Origin: Chitinophagaceae bacterium | Lineage (GTDB): Bacteria; Bacteroidota; Bacteroidia; Chitinophagales; Chitinophagaceae | Direction: 5' to 3' | Assembly: GCA_947446645.1 (NCBI GenBank) | Contig: CANFHA010000006.1 | Span: 124,001 to 188,000, forward strand | Length of the DNA stretch: 64,000 bases | Part shown: piece by piece, positions 63,309-64,000 of the stretch | Layout of the letters: every line of letters starts with the position of its first letter | Numbering within the stretch: position 1 is the first letter of the stretch | Notes under the pieces: model-generated | The model's database searches: none | What the model was told of the DNA's origin: nothing | What the model saw: the letters and a program-made list of their open reading frames with translations, nothing else | Program-made: the position numbers and the translations under genes

Positions 63309-63782
63309 TGCTTTTTGCAGCAACACATTTGCAGTGGCCACAATCCCCTCCTCCCTGCCTATAAAGCTAAGCTGCTCGGTAGTAGTTGCTTTGATAGAAA
63401 TATCATCTACCGGGATATTGAGTATACCTGCTATTGCAGCGCGCATATCATCCACATACTTCCTGATCTTCGGTGCCTGCAGTAGTATAGTGCTATCTAT
63501 ATTCACAAGTGTATACCCCTTCTCACCTACCAGTTGGTAAGTCTTCTGGAGTAATACTTTGCTGTCTATTCCTTTATACGCAGCATCCGTATCCGGAAAG
63601 TGCTGGCCAATATCGCCAAGGCTAACCGCCCCAAGCAATGCATCGCAAATGGCATGTAGCAGCACATCGGCATCCGAATGACCAAGCGCCCCCTTGCTAT
63701 GCGGTATAAGAATACCACCCAGCCAGAACTCACGGCCTTCCACCAACTTATGAAAATCTATTCCTTGTCCTATACGATACAT
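63303..63782 (-). CDS. ispF: 2-C-methyl-D-erythritol 2,4-cyclodiphosphate synthase
   Basis: A 159-residue enzyme of the MEP isoprenoid pathway: YRIGQGIDFHKL (zinc-site Asp and His), GALGHSDADVLLHAICDALLG (the IspF signature with the metal-site His), GDIGQHFPDTD, and a C-terminal ISIKATTTEQLSFIGREEGI. ATG at 63782. It converges with the molybdopterin oxidoreductase gene, whose 3' end it overlaps by six bases. Confidence 0.97.
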   Translation of the reverse strand: MYRIGQGIDFHKLVEGREFWLGGILIPHSKGALGHSDADVLLHAICDALLGAVSLGDIGQHFPDTDAAYKGIDSKVLLQKTYQLVGEKGYTLVNIDSTILLQAPKIRKYVDDMRAAIAGILNIPVDDISIKATTTEQLSFIGREEGIVATANVLLQKAS

Positions 63783-63926
63783 AAATTCCAAACCCCTAAA
63801 GGGGCTTTCCCATGTTTTGTGAACTTATACTAATGTGCCTTTTGCAATTTCGGTTTGGTTGATGAAAAACATTTTAGCTAAATCCTATCTCTCAAGATCA
63901 GGGAAATGGACTCGCCAATTGTCTGC
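63783..63926. other. Short intergenic gap
   Basis: About 145 bases between ispF and a partial minus-strand gene. It should carry the ispF promoter; I see AT-rich sequence but no clear TAnnTTTG box. Confidence 0.4.
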
Positions 63927-64000
63927 CTAGTCATTAGGCGCAAGTGGTATAACAATCTGGTTTTTCTTCGCAGTCTCAATCGCAATATCATACCCTGCAT
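63927..64000 (-). CDS. 3' end of a gene running off the right edge
   Basis: Reading leftward from 64000, the open frame codes for AGYDIAIETAKKNQIVIPL, then APND and a stop at 63929-63927. The segment looks like a real protein C-terminus (beta-alpha-beta, no rare codons). Too little is present to name it; it could be a Rossmann-type nucleotide- or sugar-binding protein. Confidence 0.5.
   Translation of the reverse strand, partial: AGYDIAIETAKKNQIVIPLAPND

Overview
The window reads as chromosomal DNA of a Bacteroidota bacterium, most like the Chitinophagaceae and relatives. This rests on type IX secretion (T9SS) sorting domains of both the A and B types, a GldN-like gliding protein, a BT_3928-type DoxX protein, DUF47/PiT and CvfB genes, and promoters of the Bacteroidota form TTTG-N19-21-TAnnTTTG. 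No rRNA or tRNA gene was found.

Layout. 1-1.4 kb: leftward phosphate-transport pair (DUF47 regulator, PiT permease running off the edge). 1.7-5.9 kb: a compact rightward three-gene cassette (C5 DNA methyltransferase, GHKL ATPase, uncharacterised protein with methyltransferase-like motifs) that looks like an acquired defence or modification module; it is my best candidate for an undescribed system. 5.9-17.5 kb: surface and secreted proteins, three of them large T9SS cargo, two being tandem paralogues with exchanged N-termini; an FkbM methyltransferase lies among them. 17.7-20.1 kb: flavin-dependent nitronate-monooxygenase-like enzyme and M16 peptidase. 20.4-28.6 kb: a complete type II-C CRISPR-Cas locus: tracrRNA (minus strand), cas9, cas1, cas2 and an array of 34 repeats and 33 spacers. 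The tracrRNA promoter appears to lie across the first codons of cas9, and tracrRNA pairing shows that the array is read leftward, toward cas2. 28.6-29.6 kb is gene-free.

29.6-36.7 kb: housekeeping and small genes (2'-5' RNA ligase-like protein, two cold-shock-domain genes, three small hypothetical genes, SET-domain protein, lipoprotein, fructose-1,6-bisphosphatase, zincin-like lipoprotein, VOC-VOC-GNAT fusion). 36.8-41.6 kb: a probable copper-handling group (HMA-domain protein, MbnP-like lipoprotein, haem-site-like lipoprotein, Met-rich outer-membrane protein, Cys-rich small protein) placed next to a cytochrome-oxidase assembly operon at 41.7-45.9 kb (haem O synthase, two subunit III proteins, subunit IV, SCO copper chaperone, DUF420), so copper supply and oxidase maturation may be linked.

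46-64 kb: mostly core genes: DUF2807 and DUF2147 envelope proteins, a three-PAS histidine kinase, M14 peptidase, dihydropteroate synthase, DoxX protein, an orphan DppB-type permease, GldN-like protein, cupin, CvfB, a sugar MFS transporter overlapping a ROK sugar kinase, a TadA-type deaminase, Rieske protein and S66 peptidase, a cytochrome b plus molybdopterin oxidoreductase pair, ispF, and the 3' end of one more gene. All family names come from reading motifs by eye; no database search was run.
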